Source of the DNA: Pseudomonas sp. PDM18
Lineage (GTDB): Bacteria; Pseudomonadota; Gammaproteobacteria; Pseudomonadales; Pseudomonadaceae
Assembly: GCF_014852585.1 (NCBI RefSeq)
Contig: NZ_JACVBX010000014.1
Location: forward strand, 62,001 to 126,000
Length of the DNA: 64,000 nucleotides
Direction of reading: 5' to 3'
Shown: positions 44,161 to 51,896 of the stretch, piece by piece
Layout: the number at the start of each line of letters is the position of its first letter
Position numbering within the stretch: the first letter of the stretch is position 1
Notes under the pieces: generated by a model
The model's input: only the letters and a program-made list of their open reading frames with translations
Told to the model about the DNA's origin: nothing
Databases searched by the model: none
Made by a program: the position numbers and the translations under genes

Positions 44161-44931
44161 ATGTCCGGTGACCTGATTCTCCAGGCCGAGCACGTCGGCC
44201 TGTCCTACCGGCAGCGGGTCGGGATGCTGCGCTACGAATCGTTCTGGGCCCTGCAGGACGTCAGTTTCGAACTCTACGAAGGCGAAACCCTCGGGGTGAT
44301 CGGCAACAATGGTGCGGGCAAGAGCACGCTGCTGCGCATGATCGCCGGCATAGTCGAACCCGACCGCGGCACCCTGCAGCGCAGCAAACCTCTCAATGCC
44401 AGCCTGCTGGCGCTGAACGTCGGCTTCAAGCCCGAGCTGTCCGGGCGCGACAACGTGGTCATCAGCGGCCTGCTGCTGGGCATGAAGCTCGCCGACATCC
44501 GCCGGCAGATGGATGACATCCGTGAATTCAGCGACCTGGGTGACTTCTTCGAACGGCCGGTGGGCACCTACTCGACGGGAATGCGCGCCCGCCTGGGCTT
44601 CGCCGTGGCGATCCACGCCAACCCGGATATCCTGCTGATCGACGAGGTGCTTGGTGTTGGCGACCAGGCCTTCCGCGAGAAATCCCACGCAGCCATGAAG
44701 ACCAAGATCAAGGAAGGCAAGACCGTGATTCTGGTTTCGCACAGCATGGAGGCAATCAAGGAGCTCTGCCACCGGGCACTCTGGATCGAACGGGGACGGT
44801 CGGTACTCTGCGGCGAGGCTAGTGAAGTCGTGGGCCAATACCATGAGGCCGTCCGGATTGCGGTTCGCGACATGCAGAAGCTTGAACGCGAGCAGTCAGC
44901 CAAAAAGCAGGATCTCGAGCCCGTCCAATGA
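44161..44931 (+). CDS. wzt: ABC polysaccharide exporter, ATPase (short Wzt-like)
   Basis: A 256-residue ATPase. Walker A is GVIGNNGAGKST (K54); the signature YSTGMRARLGFAVAI is the variant of LSGGQ usual in polysaccharide exporters; Walker B is ILLIDEVLGVGD. The protein ends soon after the nucleotide-binding domain, so it lacks the C-terminal carbohydrate-binding domain of long Wzt proteins that recognise a chain cap. The export would then be uncoupled from a terminal modification or use another mechanism. Confidence 0.92.
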   Translation: MSGDLILQAEHVGLSYRQRVGMLRYESFWALQDVSFELYEGETLGVIGNNGAGKSTLLRMIAGIVEPDRGTLQRSKPLNASLLALNVGFKPELSGRDNVVISGLLLGMKLADIRRQMDDIREFSDLGDFFERPVGTYSTGMRARLGFAVAIHANPDILLIDEVLGVGDQAFREKSHAAMKTKIKEGKTVILVSHSMEAIKELCHRALWIERGRSVLCGEASEVVGQYHEAVRIAVRDMQKLEREQSAKKQDLEPVQ

Positions 44932-44943
44932 AAGCCGGCGGGC

Positions 44944-46704
44944 TCAGTGATGCCCGCCGCCGCTCTGCTCGAAGGTCTCGATCAGCGCCACCTGCATCCG
45001 CGAATGCACGCGGATGAACCAGCGCCAGAACACCGCGATCACCAAGGCGGCGATCAGCGCCACCACCACCAGCAGTTCGCCCGGCGGCAGGATGCTCGAA
45101 CTGAGCGCCGCCAGCAGCAGCATCATGCCGCCCAGCGACAGCAGCGGGATCAGCTCGGAAATCACCCGGCGTACGCGGGCCGTATGGCGCCCGGCGCTCT
45201 CCGCCTTCACGCCCATCTCCGCCAGCAGCATCGCCAGCGCCTTGAGCTTGCGGTAGGCGGCGATCAGGAACGGCAGTGACAGCAGCAACGCGGCGCCCCA
45301 GATCAGCGCCTTGTGCAGCGCCTCGTGCTCGACGAACTGCGCCAGCCACTGCGACAGGCGGTCGGCGAAGAACGCCAGGCCGAAGAAGATCGCGATCACC
45401 AGCGTCAGGTTGACCCCGACCTGCAGCAGGATGCGCCGGATCATCCCGGCAAGTATCGCCTTGTCGCCGCGCGGCTTGATACTGCGCAGCCATTCGCCGT
45501 ACAGGCTGAACACCCGCACCATGGGCGATGGCAGGCTGCGGCCCAGGTACAGCGCCAGCGGGTCGGCCGAACGGATCAGGTAGGGCGTCAGCAGTGTGGT
45601 GATAGCCGACACGCCGACCACCACCGGATAAAGGAAGTCGCTGGTCACGCCCAGGCTCATGCCCAGCGCGGCGATGATGAAGGAGAACTCGCCGATCTGC
45701 GAAAGGCCCATGCCGACGCGCATCGAGGTGCGCCCGTCGTTGCCGGCGATGAATGCGCCAGCACCGCAGGACACCAGCTTGCCGGCGACCACCACCAGGG
45801 TGATTACCAGGATCGGCGCGGCGTAGTCCACCAGCACCTTGGGATCGATGGTCAGGCCGATGGCGACGAAGAAGATCGCGCTGAACATGTCACGCACCGG
45901 CTCCATCAGGCGTTCGATCTGGATCAGCTGGCGCGACTCGGCCATGATCGCGCCGATCAGGAAGGCGCCCAGGATCATGCTGTATTCGAGCTTCACCACC
46001 AGCAGGCAGAAGCCGAAGCACAGGCCCAGCACCGTCACCAGCAGCATCTCGTTGCTTTCGAATTTCGCCACGTAGGCCAGCAGGCGCGGCACCAGCAGGA
46101 TGCCGACGACCAGCGCGACGACCATGAACAGGCTGAGCTTGCCGACCGTGGAGAACACCTGGTCGGCCTCCACCGTGCCGCTCACGGCGATGCCGGAGAA
46201 CAGGGCGATGATGCCGATGCCGAGGATGTCCTCGATGATCAGCACGCCGAAAATCAACTGGGCGAAACGTTCGTTCTTCATCTTCAGGTCGCCCAGGACC
46301 TTGATGATGATGGTGGTCGAGGACATCGCCAGGATCGCGCCGAGGAACAGCGAATCCATGGTGCTCCAGTCGAACAGGCGGCCGATCTCGAAGCCGGCCC
46401 AGATCATCAGGGTGATTTCCAGGAACGCGGCGATGAACGCCGTGGCGCCGACCTGGAACAGCTTGCGCAGGGAAAACTCCAGCCCCAGGCAGAACATCAG
46501 GAAGATCACCCCCAGCTCGGCGAGGGTCTTGATCGTTTCCTCGTCGTGCACCAGGGCGAACGGCGGGGTGTGCGGACCGATGATCACCCCGGCGATGATG
46601 TAGCCCAGCACCACCGGCTGCTTGAAGCGGTGGCAGAGGATGGTGACGAAACCGGCGATCAGCATGATCACCGCGAGGTCCTGGATGAAGTCGATGGCAT
46701 GCAT
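44944..46704 (-). CDS. CPA2-family cation/proton antiporter
   Basis: A 586-residue membrane protein with 12 or more helices in the Kef/GerN-type antiporter domain (residues 1-400). Signature stretches are VVLGYIIAGVIIGPHTPPF, LGVIFLMFCLGLEFSLRKLF, IFGVLIIEDILGIGIIALF with its acidic pair, and LSQIGEFSFIIAALGMSLGV. The C-terminal 180 residues hold further helices but no TrkA-N domain, unlike the second antiporter at 55154. It likely exchanges Na+ or K+ for H+. Confidence 0.9.
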   Translation of the reverse strand: MHAIDFIQDLAVIMLIAGFVTILCHRFKQPVVLGYIIAGVIIGPHTPPFALVHDEETIKTLAELGVIFLMFCLGLEFSLRKLFQVGATAFIAAFLEITLMIWAGFEIGRLFDWSTMDSLFLGAILAMSSTTIIIKVLGDLKMKNERFAQLIFGVLIIEDILGIGIIALFSGIAVSGTVEADQVFSTVGKLSLFMVVALVVGILLVPRLLAYVAKFESNEMLLVTVLGLCFGFCLLVVKLEYSMILGAFLIGAIMAESRQLIQIERLMEPVRDMFSAIFFVAIGLTIDPKVLVDYAAPILVITLVVVAGKLVSCGAGAFIAGNDGRTSMRVGMGLSQIGEFSFIIAALGMSLGVTSDFLYPVVVGVSAITTLLTPYLIRSADPLALYLGRSLPSPMVRVFSLYGEWLRSIKPRGDKAILAGMIRRILLQVGVNLTLVIAIFFGLAFFADRLSQWLAQFVEHEALHKALIWGAALLLSLPFLIAAYRKLKALAMLLAEMGVKAESAGRHTARVRRVISELIPLLSLGGMMLLLAALSSSILPPGELLVVVALIAALVIAVFWRWFIRVHSRMQVALIETFEQSGGGHH

Positions 46705-46963
46705 GGTCGGCGGTCCTCGCGGCGGGCTGGTCAGGGGGATCGCGCGGCTGACGGCCTCGCTCAGCGAAGCCTACCATCCGAGTCCTCCGACAGGCGGTTC
46801 TGAAAGAATCAGTAACAGACTGATTTGGAAAGGGATTCATCCGCCCCCATATCAGAGGTCCGCCCGATACAGGGCAACAGCACGAAACAAAATCCGGCTG
46901 GCCCTCATCGGCACCCACCGGCAACATGACGTGCGTCGTATACCAACCAAGAGAATGACAACC

Positions 46964-47848
46964 ATGAAGCGCTTTCTCAGCCTTGCCATGGCTTTCTGTG
47001 TCGCCGTGACGCTCAGCCTCGACGTCAACGCCGCCAAGCGTTTCGGTGGTGGCAAGAGCATGGGCTCGGCGCCAAGCCACCAGACCCGCCAGGCGCAACC
47101 CAATGCCGCCCCGAACTCCCCGACCGCTGCCGGCCCGGCCGCAACCGGTGCCGCCGCAGGCGCTGCCGGCGCCGCTGCCAAGAGCGGCGCTTCGCGCTGG
47201 CTCGGACCGCTGGCCGGCCTCGCCGCCGGTGGCCTGCTTGCCTCCATGTTCATGGGCGACGGCTTCCAGGGCATGCAGTTCCTCGACATCCTGATCATCG
47301 CGCTGATCGCGTTCATCGCCTTCCGCTTCATCGCCTCCCGTCGCCGCCAGCAGCAGGGCAATCAGCCCGCCATGGCCGGTGGACATGCGCCGATGCAGCG
47401 CGAAATGCCGGCCGCCCCGCCGTCGATCTTCGGTGGTGCGTCCCGTCCGGTGATGGACAGCCGCCCGGTGATCAACGCGCCGAGCTGGTTCGACGAGACC
47501 CGTTTCGTCGCCGCCGCCCGCGAGCACTTCATGTCCCTGCAACAGCACTGGGACGCCAACGAGATGGACAAGATCGCCGAGTTCGTCACCCCGCAGATGC
47601 TGCAGTTCCTCAAGCAGGAGCGCGCTGACCTGGGCGAGGGCTACCAGTCCACCTACATCGACAACCTCGACGTGCAGCTCGAGGGCGTGGACGACCAGGC
47701 CGAGAAGACCATCGCCACCCTGACCTTCAGCGGCGTGTCGAAGTCCTCGCGCTTCGACCAGGGCGAGCCCTTCAGCGAAAGCTGGCGCATGGAGCGTCCG
47801 CAGGGCGAGAACCAGCCCTGGCTGGTGGCGGGCATCCGTCAGAACTGA
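46964..47848 (+). CDS. Tim44-like domain exported protein
   Basis: A 294-residue protein. The signal peptide MKRFLSLAMAFCVAVTLSLD precedes an Ala/Pro/Gly-rich linker (about 40-75). A membrane segment lies at FLDILIIALIAFIAFRFIAS (about 106-125). A Tim44-like domain occupies the last 130 residues (WFDETRFVAAAREHFMSLQQ, DNLDVQLEGVDDQAEKT, FSESWRMERPQGENQPWLVA). The start at 46964 has AAGAGA about 9 bp upstream. Bacterial Tim44-like proteins are membrane-associated, function unknown. Confidence 0.88.
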   Translation: MKRFLSLAMAFCVAVTLSLDVNAAKRFGGGKSMGSAPSHQTRQAQPNAAPNSPTAAGPAATGAAAGAAGAAAKSGASRWLGPLAGLAAGGLLASMFMGDGFQGMQFLDILIIALIAFIAFRFIASRRRQQQGNQPAMAGGHAPMQREMPAAPPSIFGGASRPVMDSRPVINAPSWFDETRFVAAAREHFMSLQQHWDANEMDKIAEFVTPQMLQFLKQERADLGEGYQSTYIDNLDVQLEGVDDQAEKTIATLTFSGVSKSSRFDQGEPFSESWRMERPQGENQPWLVAGIRQN

Positions 47849-47865
47849 TCCTGCGCGCGACACAG

Positions 47866-47893
47866 AAAAAGCCCGGCGATTGCCGGGCTTTTT
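47866..47893. terminator. Bidirectional-type terminator after Tim44-like gene
   Basis: AAAAA, GCCCGGC, GATT loop, GCCGGGC, TTTTT. A strong stem with A and T tracts on both sides. Confidence 0.9.
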
Positions 47894-48041
47894 CGTTTCT
47901 GCAGCCATCGGGGAATAACAGCACAGCCGTGGCTGCGGGCCCGCCGCTCGTCCGGACGGCACCGGCTCAGTGGTCTTGCGCGAATTGCCGGCTACTACTG
48001 TATAAAGCGCGCCATTCGTCGAATTCAAAGAGGCCCCGCCT

Positions 48042-48443
48042 GTGGAAGATGTGATCGAGAAACTGCGTGAAGCGAACGAGCCGGTTCCGGTACCGCTGGA
48101 ACTGCCCGACGAAGAACTGCTGGTGGAAATCGAAGAAGCGTTGCTGATCGGCATTCCGTCGGAATTCCGTGAGTTCCTTCTGCTGGTCAGTGACGTCGTC
48201 TATGGGCGACTGGAGCCGGTCACCGTGGCCGATCCGCAGTCCCACACTTACCTGCCGGAGGTGGCCGCCGTGGCCTGGGCCAGTGGCCTGCCGCGCGAGC
48301 TGATTCCGCTCTGCGCCGATGGTGACGACTACTACGCGGTCGCCGAGGACGGCGAGGTAATCCTCTGGGCCGACGGCGAGCTCACCGAGGAAACCTGGGA
48401 CTCGGTGTGGACTTGGGCACGCGACGTATGGCTCGATACTTGA
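48042..48443 (+). CDS. SMI1/KNR4 (SUKH) family protein
   Basis: A 133-residue acidic protein with a GTG start (AAAGAGG 8 bp upstream). It matches the SUKH fold: ALLIGIPSEFREFLLLVSDV near the N-terminus, PRELIPLCADGDDYYAVAED in the centre and EVILWADGELTEETWDSVWT near the end. SUKH proteins are often immunity proteins against polymorphic toxins, but many are stand-alone housekeeping proteins. No toxin gene is nearby, so an immunity role is not supported here. Confidence 0.87.
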   Translation: MEDVIEKLREANEPVPVPLELPDEELLVEIEEALLIGIPSEFREFLLLVSDVVYGRLEPVTVADPQSHTYLPEVAAVAWASGLPRELIPLCADGDDYYAVAEDGEVILWADGELTEETWDSVWTWARDVWLDT

Positions 48444-48546
48444 GGGGGGGTATCGGAATTTCCTGAAACTTCCATGGTCACACAGGCAACCCAGCGTACC
48501 TCCAGCCCTTGCTGCCCGGGCGGGTACGATGCCCCGTGGAGAAACT

Positions 48547-48759
48547 ATGAAGTTGAAAGCCTTGTTCACCTGCCTGTTGCTGCTCGGCCTCGCCGGATGC
48601 GCCGACAAGGCCGTGGTGACGCTGCAGGACGGCAGCGAAATCCTGGTGAAGGATCACTCCGACTACGACAAATACAATGACTATTACGAATTCGAACAGC
48701 TCAACGGCGAGACGATCCTGATCAAGAAGGACAACGTCCGCTTCATCAAGACCCCGTAA
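48547..48759 (+). CDS. DUF903 (YgdI/YgdR-like) lipoprotein
   Basis: A 70-residue lipoprotein. Signal peptide MKLKALFTCLLLLGLAGC has the lipobox LAGC (Cys18). The mature part VVTLQDGSEILVKDHSDYDK with YYEFEQLNGETILIKKDNVR is the small SH3-like YgdI/YgdR domain. GGAGA precedes the ATG. Role unknown. Confidence 0.88.
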   Translation: MKLKALFTCLLLLGLAGCADKAVVTLQDGSEILVKDHSDYDKYNDYYEFEQLNGETILIKKDNVRFIKTP

Positions 48760-48766
48760 GGGCGCC

Positions 48767-49432
48767 CTAGCGCGCCCCGAGCCTTCCTCCGCATTCAAGC
48801 TCCAGCAGGTTGAGCAGGTACTGGCCGCAGTAGCCCAGGTCCTGTTCGATGGCTTTGCGCGCGCCAGCGCCATCGCCACGCTCCAGCGCCTGCAGGGTGT
48901 CTTCGTGAAAATCGTTCAGGCGCAGCGACAGGTCGGCCTCGGTGAACAACCGGTTGAAGAAAGGCCCGACCTGCAGCCACAGCGCCTCGATCATGCGCAG
49001 CAGCGTAGGGTTGCCGCAGGCGCGGTAGAGCGTCAGGTGGAACAGGCTATTGGCTTCCAGGTAGCCGTGGACGTCGCGGGCATTCAGCGCAATTTCCATG
49101 CGCTCGGTGCAATTGCGCAGCAACGCCATGTCGGCAGGCTTCAGGTGCCTGGCCGCGTCCTCCACCGCCAGCCCCTCCAGGGATTGCCGCACCTGCAGGA
49201 TCTGCAGGTAGCGCTCACGGGTCATCACCGGCACCCGTAGCGAGCGCTGCGGCTCGCCCTCCAACGCGCCCTCGGCCACCAGCCGTTGCAGGGCGGCGCG
49301 AACCGGCATCGGGCTGGTGCCCCACTCATCGGCCAGGTCGCGGATCTTGAGCCGCTCGCCGGGCTGGAAGCGCCCGCTCAGCAGGGCCTGGCGCAGGTTC
49401 TGGTACAGCTGTTCCTGAAGGTTGTCGGCCAT
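48767..49432 (-). CDS. GntR-family regulator (FadR/FCD type)
   Basis: A 221-residue regulator. An N-terminal winged helix has GERLKIRDLADEWGTSPMPV with the recognition helix TSPMPVRAALQRLVAEGALE. A C-terminal FCD ligand-binding domain follows (DAARHLKPADMALL, FHLTLYRACGNPTLLRMIEA, DFHEDTLQALERGDGAGARK), where His residues usually bind a metal and a carboxylate ligand. It is the likely regulator of the neighbouring SDR, aminotransferase and ligase genes. Two matching operators lie in the divergent gap at 50296-50422. Confidence 0.92.
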   Translation of the reverse strand: MADNLQEQLYQNLRQALLSGRFQPGERLKIRDLADEWGTSPMPVRAALQRLVAEGALEGEPQRSLRVPVMTRERYLQILQVRQSLEGLAVEDAARHLKPADMALLRNCTERMEIALNARDVHGYLEANSLFHLTLYRACGNPTLLRMIEALWLQVGPFFNRLFTEADLSLRLNDFHEDTLQALERGDGAGARKAIEQDLGYCGQYLLNLLELECGGRLGAR

Positions 49433-49438
49433 CGTGAT

Positions 49439-49501
49439 TCACTCCCGGCCGGCCGGCGGCGCCGGCAGTTGGGCGAAGGTCAGGCTGCAGTCATGCTTCA
49501 T
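49439..49501 (-). CDS. 20-codon micro-ORF between SDR and GntR genes
   Basis: ATG at 49501 reads MKHDCSLTFAQLPAPPAGRE and stops 6 bp before the GntR start. It begins 5 bp after the SDR stop. It may be a coupling leader, a remnant of a deleted third gene, or chance. No function can be assigned. Confidence 0.3.
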   Translation of the reverse strand: MKHDCSLTFAQLPAPPAGRE

Positions 49502-49506
49502 CTTGC

Positions 49507-50295
49507 TTATCCCTTGTTCTCGATCAGACAGTTGCCGCCATCCACCACCAGCACTTCGCCGGTGATGTAGCTGGCTTCAGGCGAGGCCAGGAAGGCGATG
49601 GCGGCCGCCACCTCCTCCGGTCGCCCGGAACGGCCGAGCGGCGTGCGCCGTCCGGCCTGGATTTCTTCCTCGCTGCTGGAGCCGGTGGCGATCCAGCCCG
49701 GCGCCACGCTGTTCACCGTCACCCCGTGGCGCGCCACTTCCAGTGCCAGCCCCATGCTCATGCCGAGCATCCCGGCCTTGGCTGCGCTGTAAGCCGACTC
49801 GCCCGGATTGCTGGCGCGCACGCCGGTGGTGGAGCTGACATTGACGATGCGCCCGTAAGCGCGTTCCAGCATCCCCGGCAGCAGCGCGCGGGTGAGCAGG
49901 AAAGCGCTGGTCAGGTTGCGCGCCAGCGACAGGTTCCAGCTTGCCAGGTCCATGGCCGCCAGTTCGGCGAAGGGTTCCGGGCTGCCCTGCATGGCCATGC
50001 CGGCGTTGTTCACCAGCACGTCTACCCTTCCCCATTGCGCCTGCGCCCACTCGGCCAGGGCGCGGACGTCGTCCTCGCAGGTCAGGTCGGCGGGCAGCGC
50101 TCGGGCTTCGAAGCCTTCGGCGCACAGCTCCTGCGCCCGCAGCAGGACGCGCTCGCTACTGGCGGTGAGCAGCAGCTTCACGCCGTTGCGGGCCAGCCGG
50201 CGGGCACTGGCGAAGCCAATGCCGGACTCGCTGCCAGCGCCGCTGACCAGGGCGACCTGACCGGCCCAGGCGGGCTCATTCGTGACATCGCTCAT
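49507..50295 (-). CDS. SDR family oxidoreductase A
   Basis: A 262-residue Rossmann-fold short-chain dehydrogenase. VALVSGAGSESGIGFASARR is the cofactor motif, VLVNNAGMAMQG the NNAG motif, IVNVSSTTGV the catalytic Ser segment and YSAAKAG the YxxxK pair. The C-terminal ITGEVLVVDGGNCL is typical. Substrate unknown. It is divergent from the aminotransferase and precedes the GntR gene. Confidence 0.92.
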   Translation of the reverse strand: MSDVTNEPAWAGQVALVSGAGSESGIGFASARRLARNGVKLLLTASSERVLLRAQELCAEGFEARALPADLTCEDDVRALAEWAQAQWGRVDVLVNNAGMAMQGSPEPFAELAAMDLASWNLSLARNLTSAFLLTRALLPGMLERAYGRIVNVSSTTGVRASNPGESAYSAAKAGMLGMSMGLALEVARHGVTVNSVAPGWIATGSSSEEEIQAGRRTPLGRSGRPEEVAAAIAFLASPEASYITGEVLVVDGGNCLIENKG

Positions 50296-50310
50296 GGATA
50301 TCTTCTTTAT

Positions 50311-50322
50311 CTGTGATCACAG
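50311..50322. promoter_or_regulatory. GntR-type operator 1
   Basis: CTGTGATCACAG, a 12-bp palindrome with the TGTGATCACA core, 16 bp upstream of the SDR A start. Confidence 0.7.
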
Positions 50323-50364
50323 AATTCGTTACAGGGCAGATTATCAGGCAGTCGACGCGCTGTA

Positions 50365-50370
50365 TTGACA
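50365..50370 (+). promoter_or_regulatory. -35 element of the aminotransferase promoter
   Basis: TTGACA, a consensus -35, immediately before operator 2. The operator fills the space between -35 and -10, which would give strong repression. Confidence 0.55.
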
Positions 50371-50372
50371 TT

Positions 50373-50386
50373 TTTGTGATCACAAA
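50373..50386. promoter_or_regulatory. GntR-type operator 2
   Basis: TTTGTGATCACAAA, a 14-bp palindrome with the same TGTGATCACA core as operator 1. The two centres are 63 bp apart, six helical turns. Confidence 0.75.
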
Positions 50387-50422
50387 TGGAAGATGTGCGA
50401 AATAACAAACGAGGTGTGCAAC

Positions 50423-51817
50423 ATGACCGCCAGCGGAATCGCCCAACCGGCCGTGGATCTCTTCACCGCCCGCGAGCGCCAGCGCTTCCTGGAACAGAAT
50501 CCCAAGTCCGTCGCCCTTGCCGAGCGTGCGCACAAGTCGCTGTACGCCGGTGTGCCGATGCACTGGATGGCCGACTGGTCCACGCCCTGCCCGCTGTTCG
50601 TCGAACGCGCCCAGGGCGCCCGCTTCTACGACGTGGACGGCCATGACTACGTGGACTTCTGCCTGGGCGATACCGGCAGCATGTTCGGCCATTCGCCGGC
50701 ACCGATCGCCCGCGCGCTCGCCGAGCAAGGCGCACGCGGCCTGACCACCATGCTGCCTGGCGAAGACGCCGTAGTCTGCGGCGAGCTGCTCGCCGCGCGC
50801 TTCGGCCTGCCCTACTGGCAGGTGACCGCCACCGCGACCGACTCCAACCGCTATGTGCTGCGCTGGGCCCGCGCGGTGACCAGGCGCAAGACCCTGCTGG
50901 TGTTCGACGGCTGCTACCACGGCACCGTCGACGACGTGATGGTGCGCTACCGCGACGGCGAGACCGTGCACCGCTCCGGCCTGGTCGGCCAGGCCTACGA
51001 CCTGACCCAGCACAGCCGCTCCATTCCCTTCAACGACGTCGAGGCGCTGGAAGCCGCGCTGGCCCAGGGTGACGTCTGCGCCCTGCTGTGCGAGCCGGCG
51101 ATGACCAACATCGGCATGGTCCTGCCCGACCCGGGCTTCATGCAGAAGTGCCGCGAGCTGACCCGCCAGTACGGTTCGCTGCTGATCATCGACGAAACCC
51201 ACACCATCTCCACCAACATCGGTGGCTGCACGAAGCTGTGGAACCTCGACCCGGACTTCTTCGTGGTCGGTAAGCCGATCGCCGGCGGCGTGCCCTGCGG
51301 CATCTTCGGTTGCAGCGCGGAGATGGCCGAACGCATGGCCGCGTCGCGCCAGAGCGCCCAGGAAGACAGCCATGGCCACGGCCACAGCGGCATGGGCACC
51401 ACGCTCTCGGCCAACGCCCTGGCCATGCACTGCATGCGCGCCAACCTGGAGCAGGTGATGACCCAGGCGGCCTACGACCACATGCTGCCGCTGGCCAAGC
51501 GCCTCGCTGACGGTTTCCGCCGCCTGATCGCCAAGCACGACCTTAAGTGGTCGGTGACCGAGCTGGGCGCGCGCAGCGAGTTCCAGTTCTGCCCCGTCTC
51601 GCCGCGCACCGGCGCCGAGGCCGAAGCGGCCTTCCACGACGAGCTGCAGATGGCCCTGCACCTGTACCTGATCAATCGCGGCATCCTGATCACGCCGTTC
51701 CACAACATGACCCTGTGCTGCCCGGACACCACCGCCGCCGACGTGGATCGCCTGATCGAGACCCTCGATGCCGGCATCACCGAGCTGCTGGCGATTCCCG
51801 GCGCGCGCGAGGCCTGA
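50423..51817 (+). CDS. Class III aminotransferase
   Basis: A 464-residue PLP aminotransferase similar to glutamate-1-semialdehyde aminomutases in fold. Motifs: LFVERAQGARFYDVDGHDYV, FGHSPAPIARAL, FDGCYHGTVDDVMV, LLIIDETHTI with the PLP-binding Asp, and VVGKPIAGGVPCG with the Schiff-base lysine. The start at 50423 (MTASGIAQPA) has GAGG about 9 bp upstream. It is followed by a glutamine-synthetase-like gene, suggesting catabolism of an amine or omega-amino acid. Confidence 0.9.
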   Translation: MTASGIAQPAVDLFTARERQRFLEQNPKSVALAERAHKSLYAGVPMHWMADWSTPCPLFVERAQGARFYDVDGHDYVDFCLGDTGSMFGHSPAPIARALAEQGARGLTTMLPGEDAVVCGELLAARFGLPYWQVTATATDSNRYVLRWARAVTRRKTLLVFDGCYHGTVDDVMVRYRDGETVHRSGLVGQAYDLTQHSRSIPFNDVEALEAALAQGDVCALLCEPAMTNIGMVLPDPGFMQKCRELTRQYGSLLIIDETHTISTNIGGCTKLWNLDPDFFVVGKPIAGGVPCGIFGCSAEMAERMAASRQSAQEDSHGHGHSGMGTTLSANALAMHCMRANLEQVMTQAAYDHMLPLAKRLADGFRRLIAKHDLKWSVTELGARSEFQFCPVSPRTGAEAEAAFHDELQMALHLYLINRGILITPFHNMTLCCPDTTAADVDRLIETLDAGITELLAIPGAREA

Positions 51818-51896
51818 TCGCCTGCCACCTGCAGGAGCGGACGTGGTTCGCTCCTGCCAGAAGAACAACCCGGCGCACCGCGCCACGAGGACCACC

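Noticed and set aside
45890-48154. Large minus-strand frame spanning the antiporter and Tim44-like genes
   Set aside because: It reads through two recognised genes in other frames and contains low-complexity Ser/His stretches with no domain.
48042-48443. SUKH protein as immunity gene of a contact-dependent toxin system
   Set aside because: No toxin, Rhs, Tc or CDI gene is in the surrounding 10 kb, and the gene is flanked by ordinary conserved genes.
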